Assembly: GCA_030840645.1 (NCBI GenBank)
Contig: JAVEEC010000042.1
Coordinates: forward strand, 1-64,000
DNA from: Frankiaceae bacterium
GTDB taxonomy: Bacteria; Actinomycetota; Actinomycetes; BP-191
DNA: 64,000 nt
Direction of reading: 5' to 3'
Shown: piece by piece, positions 30,570-38,313 of the stretch
How positions within the stretch are numbered: position 1 is the first letter of the stretch
Layout: each line of letters starts with the position of its first letter
Made by a program: the position numbers and the translations under genes
Notes under the pieces: generated by a model
Databases searched by the model: none
What the model was told of the DNA's origin: nothing
Seen by the model: only the letters and a program-made list of their open reading frames with translations

Positions 30570-33500
30570 TCAGTGGCCGGTGGCGGCGTAGGGGGCCCAG
30601 TCCTGCGGGTCGGCATACGGGGTGGGGTCAGGGCAGTTGGTCCACCACTGCAGGAGAGCTTCAGTGAGGTTGCCGGGGATGGCGACCGTCGCAGCCAGCT
30701 CGTCGAGCCAGGCAGCAAGGTGCTCACGGGTGGCGGTGCGTAGCCAATTGCGGGTCTGCCGCAGTGCCATAGCCGCGGTGTCCTGAGGGTGGTGCGCCTG
30801 GTGTTCCAGGAACCGGGCCAGGGCGATGAAGGCGACGTGGTCTTGGACCGGCCACGTAGTGGCGATCACGGTGCGGAACCCGGCGTGACGGAACGCGGCC
30901 GGTAGCCCGATCGCCTCGTCCGGCAGGTCCGTGGCGGTCTGGCCGGACGAGCACGCGGACAGGAATGCCCAGTCCCGATCACGTAGCGGGAGCCGCTCGA
31001 CCGCCTCGGCGGTCAACCACCGCGCGCGGCGAGGCCCCTCGAGTTCGTTAGGTTCGGTGCCGAAGTCGAGACCGCCGCCGGCGGCCAGGGAGTGCACGGC
31101 GTGGCCGGACAGCACCGCGACCGGCGCGTCGATAAGGGCCTCCAGAACAGTGTCCGCGCTGACGGGTTCGGCTACGGGTGCGGAGTCAGGGATCAGCGCC
31201 AGGGCGACCGCCCGGTCGGCGGTCAAGAACGCGAGATCCCGTGCACCGCTGATCGCGACGGCTGGCGAACCCGAGGCGGTGGTCGCGTCGGCCCGTTCGG
31301 CGAGGGCGAGCAGGGACGACGTAACTCGCACCGTCACGTGGTCGTCGAGCCACCCCGTCTGGGTGGACCCGGCCGCGTGCACCGGCAGCAGCCCCAGGTA
31401 TCCGCTGGGAACGACGACCCACTCCGACGCGTCCGCCAGCAGCTGACCGCCGTGCGCGAGCAACGGTGCTGCCACCGCCTGCCACAACCACGCACACACT
31501 CGTTGCGTCGCAGTGCTCCCGCCCAGCAGCGCGCGGACGTTGTCCAGCACTGCGGCACTGGTCAGCTCGGGCAGGGCTACCTGCGCGGTCCGGCCGTCGC
31601 CGCGGACGACCACAGCTGCGCCTGGCCATTCCTCTACCTGACTCGGTGTCACCGGGCCTGGGGTCGGCAGGAGGTAGATCGCCGCCGCGTTCGGCGGCAG
31701 TCCGGCGCACAGGTCGGTGAACTGGGGACGGCCACCGAACCCGCCCCGGTCAGCGGCGGTGGCACGGATCTGCTCGACCAGTTCGGCGAGTCGGGTCGCC
31801 GCCGGAACGGCGTCGGCGTAGGAGGCGATGCCTTCTCGGGCTCGCGTCTGGGCCGCCTCGTATGCGCTCGCCGCCTGCCTGTAGGCAGTGTCCAGAACAG
31901 GGTTGACTATGCCGGGCGGAAGCTGCGGGGCGTGCATCCCGCCCGTCAGATGTCCCCGCAGTGCCTCCACAGCTCGCACCGCTTCACGCGGCCCGGCAAA
32001 CCACAACAGCATTAGCGGCAGGCGCCTCGATACAGCACCCGTCATCGACAGAACACGGCGCCGGTGGGTCAATGTCACCCCGCTTCGCGCCAACCTCCAC
32101 ACCTCATCCAGGAGGCTGGCAGCCTCGCCCACCACCCGGGCCAGCGCCCCCGGCTCGACGACCCCCGCCTGCACCGCCATGGCGAGCCGGCTGCCGAGGT
32201 TCGACGCATACGTGGCGCGGTCCGGGTGGCCCTCGGGGGTCTGCCGGTAGGCCTCCCGCTGGTAGCCCACCGCCTCGGCCAACAGCCCCGGCTCCACGAG
32301 CCGCGCCTCCACCGCCATGGCGAGCAGGTTTCCGAGGTTCGACGAATACCCGGCGCGGTCCAGGTGATCCTCCGGGGTCAGCCGGCAGGCCTCCCGCTGG
32401 TAGCCCACCGCCTCGGCCAACAGCCTCGGCTCCACGACCCCCGCCTCCACCGCATCGCCGAGCAGACTGCCGAGGTTCGACACACGCCCCGCCCGGTCCG
32501 GGTGGCCCTCGGGGGTCAGCCGGTAGGCCTCCCGCTGGTAGCCCACCGCCTCGGCCAGCGCCCCCGGCTCGACGACCCCCGCCTGCACCGCCTCGGCGAG
32601 CAGGCCGCTGAGATTCGACGCATACATGGCGCGGTGCGGGTGATCCTCGGGAGTCAGCCGATAGCTCGCCTGTCCGGTTTCGACTGCGGCGTGCAGCACC
32701 CACACCGCGCCGGTCCGTTGAAAGTAGGTGCCACACTCGCGAGCCACGGCGCCGCAGACCTCGGCCCGTTCTCCTTCCGGCACGCGATCATCGACCGGTG
32801 CCGCCTGCGCACGGAGCACGAGGCGGTGCTCTTGAACGGCCGTCTCCGCCCCACGCCGCCGGGCTGCCTGCACAAGATTCCCGACGTCCTGGACCCGTCC
32901 GGCAACCCGGCCATCGAGTTCGAACCACCACGCGACAACCCGGGCGACGCCGCACGCCCGCTCGAAGGCATCTGAGTTCGTCAGAGTGGGCAGAGCGTTC
33001 CAGACCTTCTCCCAGTCTGCCCGCGCCAACGTCACGATCCGCGCGACATCGGCCTGTTCGCATCCAGCCGCGCTGACCAGCAACGGCTCGACCACGTCGC
33101 GCAGCTCCGCCAACTGCGCCGGCACGTCCTCACCCGCGCCGGCCTCCTCGACACGGCCACCTATCCGGGCGACCAGAACATCTACTACCTCCAGGATCAG
33201 AGGTTGCAGCCAGCTCGCGCCCCCAACCACCAGAGCGGCGGCCTCACGAACCACCCGGATCGACTCCGACCACTCCACAGCGTCGTCCCGAGCGATGCTC
33301 AGCAGCGCCAACGCCGCCGGCACCTCGGCGCCCGCAGCGTGGACCCCCACCTCGGCGGCCCGCACGATGAACGCCGCCAGCAGCCCCTCACCGCGCTCAT
33401 CGCACCAACGCGCCACCGAGCCATCCACGAGGCGCGGGTCGCTCTCCAGCAACACAAAGCGCGCAGGCCACGACTCCTCCGCGATCAACCGCTCAACAAC

Positions 33501-33578
33501 AGCCTGCACCGACAAGGCCGATGCGCCCCCGGCGCCAAAGCTCGTGACCACTGACCGAGCCTGGTCCTCGCCGTCCAT
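30570..33578 (-). CDS. Repeat-containing CHAT-domain (caspase-like) protein
   Basis: Large cytoplasmic protein of 1002 residues. The N-terminal about 280 residues are helical and unassigned. Residues about 305-490 contain four 46-residue TPR-like units (YRLTPEDHPHRAMYASNL ... EAVGYQREA). A helical linker follows, then a C-terminal CHAT protease domain (about 640-985): VAVLSGHAVHSLAAGGGLDF with His826, WAFLSACSSGQTATDLPDEA with Cys876, and FRTVIATTWPVQDHVAF. The His/Cys dyad is intact, so peptidase activity is plausible. The ATG at 33578 is chosen because the upstream frame is Arg/Gly-rich without pattern. CHAT proteins act in programmed cell death and in anti-phage systems. Here no Cas, SAVED or gasdermin gene is nearby, only a small ORF. 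The gene lies on an island that split a VIT-type gene. Confidence 0.85.
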   Translation of the reverse strand: MDGEDQARSVVTSFGAGGASALSVQAVVERLIAEESWPARFVLLESDPRLVDGSVARWCDERGEGLLAAFIVRAAEVGVHAAGAEVPAALALLSIARDDAVEWSESIRVVREAAALVVGGASWLQPLILEVVDVLVARIGGRVEEAGAGEDVPAQLAELRDVVEPLLVSAAGCEQADVARIVTLARADWEKVWNALPTLTNSDAFERACGVARVVAWWFELDGRVAGRVQDVGNLVQAARRRGAETAVQEHRLVLRAQAAPVDDRVPEGERAEVCGAVARECGTYFQRTGAVWVLHAAVETGQASYRLTPEDHPHRAMYASNLSGLLAEAVQAGVVEPGALAEAVGYQREAYRLTPEGHPDRAGRVSNLGSLLGDAVEAGVVEPRLLAEAVGYQREACRLTPEDHLDRAGYSSNLGNLLAMAVEARLVEPGLLAEAVGYQREAYRQTPEGHPDRATYASNLGSRLAMAVQAGVVEPGALARVVGEAASLLDEVWRLARSGVTLTHRRRVLSMTGAVSRRLPLMLLWFAGPREAVRAVEALRGHLTGGMHAPQLPPGIVNPVLDTAYRQAASAYEAAQTRAREGIASYADAVPAATRLAELVEQIRATAADRGGFGGRPQFTDLCAGLPPNAAAIYLLPTPGPVTPSQVEEWPGAAVVVRGDGRTAQVALPELTSAAVLDNVRALLGGSTATQRVCAWLWQAVAAPLLAHGGQLLADASEWVVVPSGYLGLLPVHAAGSTQTGWLDDHVTVRVTSSLLALAERADATTASGSPAVAISGARDLAFLTADRAVALALIPDSAPVAEPVSADTVLEALIDAPVAVLSGHAVHSLAAGGGLDFGTEPNELEGPRRARWLTAEAVERLPLRDRDWAFLSACSSGQTATDLPDEAIGLPAAFRHAGFRTVIATTWPVQDHVAFIALARFLEHQAHHPQDTAAMALRQTRNWLRTATREHLAAWLDELAATVAIPGNLTEALLQWWTNCPDPTPYADPQDWAPYAATGH
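32112..32663 (-). repeat. Four 138-bp tandem repeats inside the CHAT gene
   Basis: The marker AGGCCTCCCGCTGG recurs at 32249, 32387 and 32525, exactly 138 bases apart; a fourth, degenerate unit precedes it at about 32663. Each unit encodes 46 residues. High DNA identity between units means recent duplication or gene conversion, so copy number may vary between strains. Confidence 0.85.
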
Positions 33579-33788
33579 GCTGCCCCCATCAGCCCGCCTA
33601 TGACCGCCCCGGCGCAGCCCCGCGTCTGCGCACTGTCCCATGACGCGGGTCGAGACACCAGGAATCAACACGGGACGCCGAACCGACGGAAATCACCGCG
33701 ACGTGCGGATGCCGAGCCCGGACACGACAGCAAGCGACCGTCCCCGCAATGACGAGGGTCGCGCCGCACCCGACCGGCCAGGAACAAC

Positions 33789-34179
33789 CAGCCGCGGTGC
33801 GCGGCGGCGTGCTCGCCGGAACGATCTCGATGGCGCTCGGCGCGTACGTCGCAGCCAAGAGCCAACCCGACGTGATGCTCGAGACGATGGAGGAGAAGGA
33901 GCTCGGTACCCCTACGGGGCCACCGGCTCGCCCGACGAACGACGCCGTGACGATGGGCACGTCGTTCGTCATCGGCCCTGCGGTGCCGATCCGGCCGTAC
34001 CTGTTCCTCGACCCGGCGGCGGTACTCGTCGTCTCGGCGCCAAGGCGAACCTCGCCGGCGAGCGCTGGCTGCCGAGCGGCCTGGAGATCGCCGGGCTTGC
34101 GGGCGCGGCGGCGGTGCTCGCGTACGTGGTCGGCACCGTCATCCCGAACGCCCTGGGCATCCACCCGCCCGCCGGCTGA
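33789..34179 (+). pseudogene. VIT1/CCC1-family transporter, C-terminal fragment (frameshifted)
   Basis: Remnant in two frames. The first reads RGGVLAGTISMALGAYVAAK (helix 2), then MLETMEEKELG, then TSFVIGPAVPIRPYLFLDPA (helix 3), up to about 34030. The second frame continues with LEIAGLAGAAAVLAYVVGTV (last helix) and the stop at 34177-34179. The order matches VIT1/CCC1 proteins. The acidic cytoplasmic domain between helices 2 and 3 is shortened by an apparent deletion, and a frameshift separates helices 3 and 4-5. With the 29701 fragment this is one dead transporter gene. Confidence 0.82.
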
Positions 34180-34203
34180 TCCCGACCCTCCACTACCGAC
34201 CGG

Positions 34204-34209
34204 TAACAT
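34204..34209 (+). promoter_or_regulatory. Putative -10 box for a leaderless ccr transcript
   Basis: TAACAT ends 6 bases before the ATG of the crotonyl-CoA carboxylase/reductase gene. No Shine-Dalgarno sequence is visible, which fits a leaderless message. Confidence 0.4.
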
Positions 34210-34215
34210 CTCGGC

Positions 34216-35553
34216 ATGAAGGCGATCCTCGACGCGATCCTGGCCGGCGACACACCCGGCGAGGAGTACGCCGGCCTGGCGGTCCCCGAGTCGTACAACG
34301 GTGTCGTCGTCCGCAAGGACGAGGCCGCGATGTTCGACGGCCGGGCGACGAAGGAGAAGGACCCGCGCGAGTCGTTGCACGTCGACGAGGTCCCGACGCC
34401 CGAGCTCGGGCCCGGCGAGGCGCTGGTCGCCGTCATGGCGAGCGCGGTCAACTACAACACCGTCTGGACGTCGATCTTCGAGCCGGTGTCGACGTTCAAG
34501 TTCCTCGAGCGGTACGGCCGCCTCTCGCCGCTGTCGAAGCGCCACGACCTGCCGTACCACGTCGTCGGCTCCGACCTCGCCGGCGTCGTGCTGCGGACCG
34601 GCCCCGGCGTGCACGCGTGGCACCCGGGCGACGAGGTCGTCGCGCACTGCCTCTCCGTCGAGCTGGAGAGCCCGGACGGCCACGGCGACACGATGCTCGA
34701 CCCGGAGCAGCGCATCTGGGGGTTCGAGACGAACTTCGGCGGCCTGGCCGAGCTGGCGCTGGTCAAGGCGAACCAGCTCATGCCGAAGCCGAAGCACCTC
34801 ACCTGGGAGGAGGCGGCCGCGCCCGGGCTGGTCAACAGCACGGCGTACCGCCAGCTCGTCTCGCGCAACGGCGCCGCCATGAAGCAGGGCGACGTCGTGC
34901 TGATCTGGGGCGCGAGCGGCGGCCTCGGCTCCTACGCCACCCAGCTCGCCCTCAACGGCGGCGCCATCCCCGTCTGCGTCGTCTCCTCTCCCGAGAAGGC
35001 GGCGATCGTCCGCTCGATGGGCGCCGAGCTGGTCATCGACCGTTCCGCCGAGGACTACAGGTTCTGGAAGGACGACACCGAGCAGGACCCCAAGGAGTGG
35101 CAGCGCTTCGGCGCCAAGATCCGCGAGCTGACCGGCGGCGAGGACCCCGACATCGTGTTCGAGCACCCGGGGCGGGAGACGTTCGGCGCCTCGGTCTACG
35201 TCGCCCGCAAGGGCGGCACGATCGTCACCTGCGCGTCGACGAGCGGGTTCCTGCACTCCTACGACAACCGCTACCTCTGGATGAACCTCAAGCGGATCGT
35301 CGGCTCGCACTTCGCCAACTACCGCGAGGCGTGGGAGGCCAACCGGCTGGTCGCCAAGGGGCTGGTCCACCCGACGCTGTCACGCGTCTACCCGCTCGCG
35401 GAGACCGGGCAGGCGGCGTACGACGTCCACCGCAACCTGCACCAGGGCAAGGTCGGCGTGCTCTGCCTCTCGCCCGAGGCCGGGCTCGGCGTCCGCGACC
35501 CGGCCCTGCGGGCCAGGCACCTCGACGCGATCAACCGCTTCCGCGACGTCTAA
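34216..35553 (+). CDS. ccr: Crotonyl-CoA carboxylase/reductase
   Basis: Key enzyme of the ethylmalonyl-CoA pathway: it reductively carboxylates crotonyl-CoA to (2S)-ethylmalonyl-CoA using NADPH and CO2. The 445-residue protein is an MDR-superfamily member. It starts with the family-specific cap (ILDAILAGDTPGEEYAGLAV) and has the cofactor motif WGASGGLGSYATQLAL. The four residues reported to form the CO2 pocket of this family fall at the expected positions: Asn81 (NYNTVW), Phe170-Glu171 (WGFETNFGG) and His365 (GSHFANYR). Carboxylation rather than simple reduction is therefore predicted. Its partner mutase (Ecm) is at 45794-47758 and an epimerase at 29297. Confidence 0.95.
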   Translation: MKAILDAILAGDTPGEEYAGLAVPESYNGVVVRKDEAAMFDGRATKEKDPRESLHVDEVPTPELGPGEALVAVMASAVNYNTVWTSIFEPVSTFKFLERYGRLSPLSKRHDLPYHVVGSDLAGVVLRTGPGVHAWHPGDEVVAHCLSVELESPDGHGDTMLDPEQRIWGFETNFGGLAELALVKANQLMPKPKHLTWEEAAAPGLVNSTAYRQLVSRNGAAMKQGDVVLIWGASGGLGSYATQLALNGGAIPVCVVSSPEKAAIVRSMGAELVIDRSAEDYRFWKDDTEQDPKEWQRFGAKIRELTGGEDPDIVFEHPGRETFGASVYVARKGGTIVTCASTSGFLHSYDNRYLWMNLKRIVGSHFANYREAWEANRLVAKGLVHPTLSRVYPLAETGQAAYDVHRNLHQGKVGVLCLSPEAGLGVRDPALRARHLDAINRFRDV

Positions 35554-35581
35554 GTCGCGCGACGTTCCCGGCGCCCGGCGC

Positions 35582-35587
35582 TACCGT
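35582..35587 (+). promoter_or_regulatory. Putative -10 box for the GNAT gene
   Basis: TACCGT ends 6 bases before the ATG at 35594, in a 40-bp intergenic gap; no ribosome-binding site is evident. Confidence 0.35.
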
Positions 35588-35593
35588 CCCCGG

Positions 35594-36424
35594 ATGCGGA
35601 TCGAACCCCACACCGACCCGGTCGCGTACCGCGATCTCGTCTTCCCCGTACTGCTGCGCGACGAGGCGCGCTACAACCTCGAGCTGGCGCTCGTCGAGCA
35701 CATCGTCGCGGGCACGGTGTTCAGCGACGAGCCGCCGCTGCTGCTCGCGGTGCGCGACGGCGACGAGGTCGTCGGGGCGGCGTTGATGACGCTGCCGTGG
35801 AAGCTGCTCATGGCGCCGGTGCCCGGCGCGGCCGCGCCCGACCTGGCGGCGTTCATGGCGGGGACCGGCCTCCCGGTGCCTGGCGTGCTGGGGGCGGCGG
35901 CGGACGTGGGGACGTTCGCCGAGGCGTACGCCGCCGCGACCGGCGCGACGTGGCGCGAGGGCAAGGGGCAGGGCGTCTACCGGCTCACCGCCCTGGTCCC
36001 GCCGCGACCGGCGCCCGGCGCGCTGCGCGAGGCGACCGACGAGGACTTCGACCTGCTGGTCGAGTGGGTGGAGGCGTTCCAGGTCGACGCGGGGCTGCCC
36101 GAGGGCGACGCCAGGCGCAACGCTGCCCGCGCCCGCGAGGGCCTGATCTGGCTCTGGGAGGACGGCGGCCCGGTGTCGATGGTCGGCGTCGGCGGCTTCA
36201 CACCGAACGGCGCCCGCGTCGGACCCGTCTACACCCCGCCGGCGCTGCGCGGCCGTGGCTACGCGAGCGCCGCGACCGCCGCCGTGACCGCGCTGATGCT
36301 CGACCGCGGGCGGACGTGCACGTTCCTCTACACCGACCTGGCCAACCCGACGAGCAACAAGATCTACCGGGCCATCGGCTACGAACACGTGACCGACGTC
36401 CGCGAGGTCTGGTTCGACCGTTAG
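35594..36424 (+). CDS. GNAT-family N-acetyltransferase (two-domain)
   Basis: Protein of 276 residues. The C-terminal GNAT domain (about 140-276) contains the acetyl-CoA loop VGPVYTPPALRGRGYASAAT (R/Q-x-x-G-x-G/A type: RGRGYAS) and the strand ending FLYTDLANPTSNKIYRAIGY, typical of GNAT motif B. The N-terminal half (about 1-130) looks like a degenerate first GNAT domain, with LLLAVRDGDEVVGAALM. The substrate cannot be inferred. It is a single gene with its own promoter-like box, downstream of ccr and upstream of the AI-2E-type transporter gene; a link to either is not shown. Confidence 0.85.
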   Translation: MRIEPHTDPVAYRDLVFPVLLRDEARYNLELALVEHIVAGTVFSDEPPLLLAVRDGDEVVGAALMTLPWKLLMAPVPGAAAPDLAAFMAGTGLPVPGVLGAAADVGTFAEAYAAATGATWREGKGQGVYRLTALVPPRPAPGALREATDEDFDLLVEWVEAFQVDAGLPEGDARRNAARAREGLIWLWEDGGPVSMVGVGGFTPNGARVGPVYTPPALRGRGYASAATAAVTALMLDRGRTCTFLYTDLANPTSNKIYRAIGYEHVTDVREVWFDR

Positions 36425-36439
36425 GCGCTGCTCGACCGG

Positions 36440-36445
36440 TAGGTT
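36440..36445 (+). promoter_or_regulatory. Putative -10 box for the AI-2E-type transporter gene
   Basis: TAGGTT ends 6 bases before the ATG at 36452 in a 27-bp gap after the GNAT gene, suggesting a leaderless transcript. Confidence 0.35.
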
Positions 36446-36451
36446 CCGTGC

Positions 36452-37921
36452 ATGGCCGAGCCGCCGCCGCACGACGAGGACCCGCTGGACCCGTCCTGGG
36501 AGTGGGAGGGCCGCGCCGACCCGGCGGACGCCGTTCGCGGCGCGACGGAGGCCGCGGCCGACGCGACGCGCGAGGCCACCGAGGCCGAACGCGAGGCGGC
36601 CGAGGCGACGAGAGCCGCGGAGCGCGCCGAGCAGGCGGCCGAGGCCGCCGAGAACGCCGCCCCTGAGGAGCGCGCCGGGGCCGTCGGCGAGGCCGTGCAG
36701 GCCGCGGCCGACGCGGTCCGGGAGACCCGCGAGGCCGAGGAGGAGGCGGACGAGGCGACGATCGCGTCCCAGCGCGCCGGCGAGGCCGCGCTGCTCGCCG
36801 CCGCCGAGGCCGACCCCGACGACCCGCTGCTCGACACGGCGATCCGGCAGATCGAGGCGGGCGCGTCGGACGAGGCGCCGTTCGGCGAGCCCGGCGCGCC
36901 GATCGCGCCGCGGTCGCCGTTCCGCATCGCGTTCATGGCCGCGTGGGGCGTGTTCACGGCGTTCGCGATCGCGAAGGCGATCGTCCACGTCCAGGACGTC
37001 ATCGTCCTCATCGTCATCTCGGCGTTCCTCGCGATCGGGCTCAACCCGGCCGTCGAATGGCTGCAGCGCCACCGGTTCAAGCGCGGCCTCGCGGTCGCGA
37101 CGATCGTCGGCGCGGTGCTGCTGTTCGTCGGCGGCTTCTTCGCGGCCGCCGTACCGCCGGTCGCGCGGCAGGCGACACAGCTGCAGAAGACCATCCCCGA
37201 CTACGTCGACCGCCTGCGGACCAACGAGCAGTTCCGCAAGCTCGACGACAAGTACAAGATCCGCGAGAAGGCCACCGACCTGGTCCAGAAGAACACCGGC
37301 CAGGCCGCGGGCGCCGCGCTCAGCGTCGCGACCGGCGTTCTCACGGCGACGTTCAAGCTGCTGACCGTGCTGGTGCTGACGCTCTACTTCCTCAGCGCGT
37401 ACCCGCGCATCAAGCGCGGCGCGTACCGGATGATCCCGCGCTCCAGGCGGGCCCGCGCCGGGCTGATCGCCGACGAGATCCTGGCCCGCGTCGGCGGGTA
37501 CGTCCTCGGCAACCTCGCCACCTCGGTCATCGCCGGCGCGTGCGCGCTGGTGTTCTTCCTGATCGCGGACGTGCCGTACCCGGTGGCGCTCGCGATGCTC
37601 GTCGCCATCGCCGACCTGATCCCGCTGGTCGGGGCGACGATCGGCGCCGTCGTCTGCACGGCGGTCGCGTTCTTCGTCTCGGTCCCGGTGGGGCTCGCGT
37701 CGCTCGCGTACTTCGTCGTCTACCAGCAGGTCGAGAACTACGTCCTGGTCCCGAAGGTCATGAAGCGCACCGTCGACATCTCCCCCGTCGCGACGATCAT
37801 CGCGGCGTTGATCGGCGGCTCGCTGATGGGCATCCTCGGCGCGCTGCTCGCGATCCCCGTCGCCGCGGCGATCCAGCTCGTCGGCACGGAGGTGCTGTAC
37901 CCCCGGCAGGACGCGACGTGA
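36452..37921 (+). CDS. AI-2E family (PerM/UPF0118) transporter with coiled-coil N-terminus
   Basis: Membrane protein of 489 residues. The first about 150 residues are Ala/Glu/Arg-rich with heptad character (EAEREAAEATRAAERAEQAA), most likely a cytoplasmic coiled coil; this part is unusual for the family. From about 155 come the typical AI-2E/PerM segments: paired helices FRIAFMAAWGVFTAFAIAK and VIVLIVISAFLAIGLNP, a soluble region (TQLQKTIPDYVDRLR), then five to six helices including ADLIPLVGATIGAVVCTAVAF and LGALLAIPVAAAIQL. Substrate is unknown; some members export small signals or act as ion antiporters. Its stop overlaps the next gene (GTGA). Confidence 0.88.
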   Translation: MAEPPPHDEDPLDPSWEWEGRADPADAVRGATEAAADATREATEAEREAAEATRAAERAEQAAEAAENAAPEERAGAVGEAVQAAADAVRETREAEEEADEATIASQRAGEAALLAAAEADPDDPLLDTAIRQIEAGASDEAPFGEPGAPIAPRSPFRIAFMAAWGVFTAFAIAKAIVHVQDVIVLIVISAFLAIGLNPAVEWLQRHRFKRGLAVATIVGAVLLFVGGFFAAAVPPVARQATQLQKTIPDYVDRLRTNEQFRKLDDKYKIREKATDLVQKNTGQAAGAALSVATGVLTATFKLLTVLVLTLYFLSAYPRIKRGAYRMIPRSRRARAGLIADEILARVGGYVLGNLATSVIAGACALVFFLIADVPYPVALAMLVAIADLIPLVGATIGAVVCTAVAFFVSVPVGLASLAYFVVYQQVENYVLVPKVMKRTVDISPVATIIAALIGGSLMGILGALLAIPVAAAIQLVGTEVLYPRQDAT

Positions 37922-38313
37922 CGTTGTTCGGCCGCGCGCGCGCCGACGTCGCCGCGCGGTCCGCGGCGAGGTCCGCGGACACCGCGCCGAAGGAGCTGGC
38001 CGCGCTCGCCCGGCACGCCGAGGCGATCGTGCGCCGAGCCGTCGCCGCCAACGCGGCGACCCCGCCGAACGCTCTGGAACGGCTCGCGAAGGACCCCGAC
38101 CCGCAGGTCCGCGTCGCGGTGGCCTCGAACCCCGCGGCCCCGCCGGCCGCGCTGCGCGCGCTGGCGCGGGGCGACGGCGGCGGCGGGTTCGCGGGGGTCG
38201 CTCGACGGAAGGCGCTGCTCGCGGTCGCCACCCACCCCAACGTCACCCCCGAGCTGCTCCGCCTCCTCGCCGACGACGCCGACGCGCTCGTCGCCAGGAA
38301 GGCCCGCGCATGA
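37918..38313 (+). CDS. Small leucine-rich-repeat-variant / HEAT-like protein
   Basis: Protein of 131 residues with short helical repeats: AIVRRAVAANAATPPNALERL, then DPQVRVAVASNPAAPPAAL, then RRKALLAVATHPNVTPELL and DALVARKARA. The pattern V-R-x-A-V-A-x-N-P-x-T/A-P-x-x-L-x-x-L-A is that of leucine-rich-repeat-variant (LRV) proteins, which act as protein-binding scaffolds. No catalytic motif. The GTG start overlaps the AI-2E transporter stop and the stop overlaps the next ATG, so it is co-translated with both. A partner role for the transporter's cytoplasmic coiled coil is possible but only inferred. Confidence 0.78.
   Translation: MTLFGRARADVAARSAARSADTAPKELAALARHAEAIVRRAVAANAATPPNALERLAKDPDPQVRVAVASNPAAPPAALRALARGDGGGGFAGVARRKALLAVATHPNVTPELLRLLADDADALVARKARA

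Noticed and set aside
32112-32663. Possible CRISPR array from the regular 138-bp repeats
   Set aside because: The units are contiguous, in frame and encode 46-residue protein repeats; there are no unique spacers and no cas genes.
29836-34215. Island as prophage or integrative element
   Set aside because: No integrase, phage structural gene, tRNA target or clear terminal inverted repeats were seen. Only two genes are present, so it is called an island of unknown mobility.
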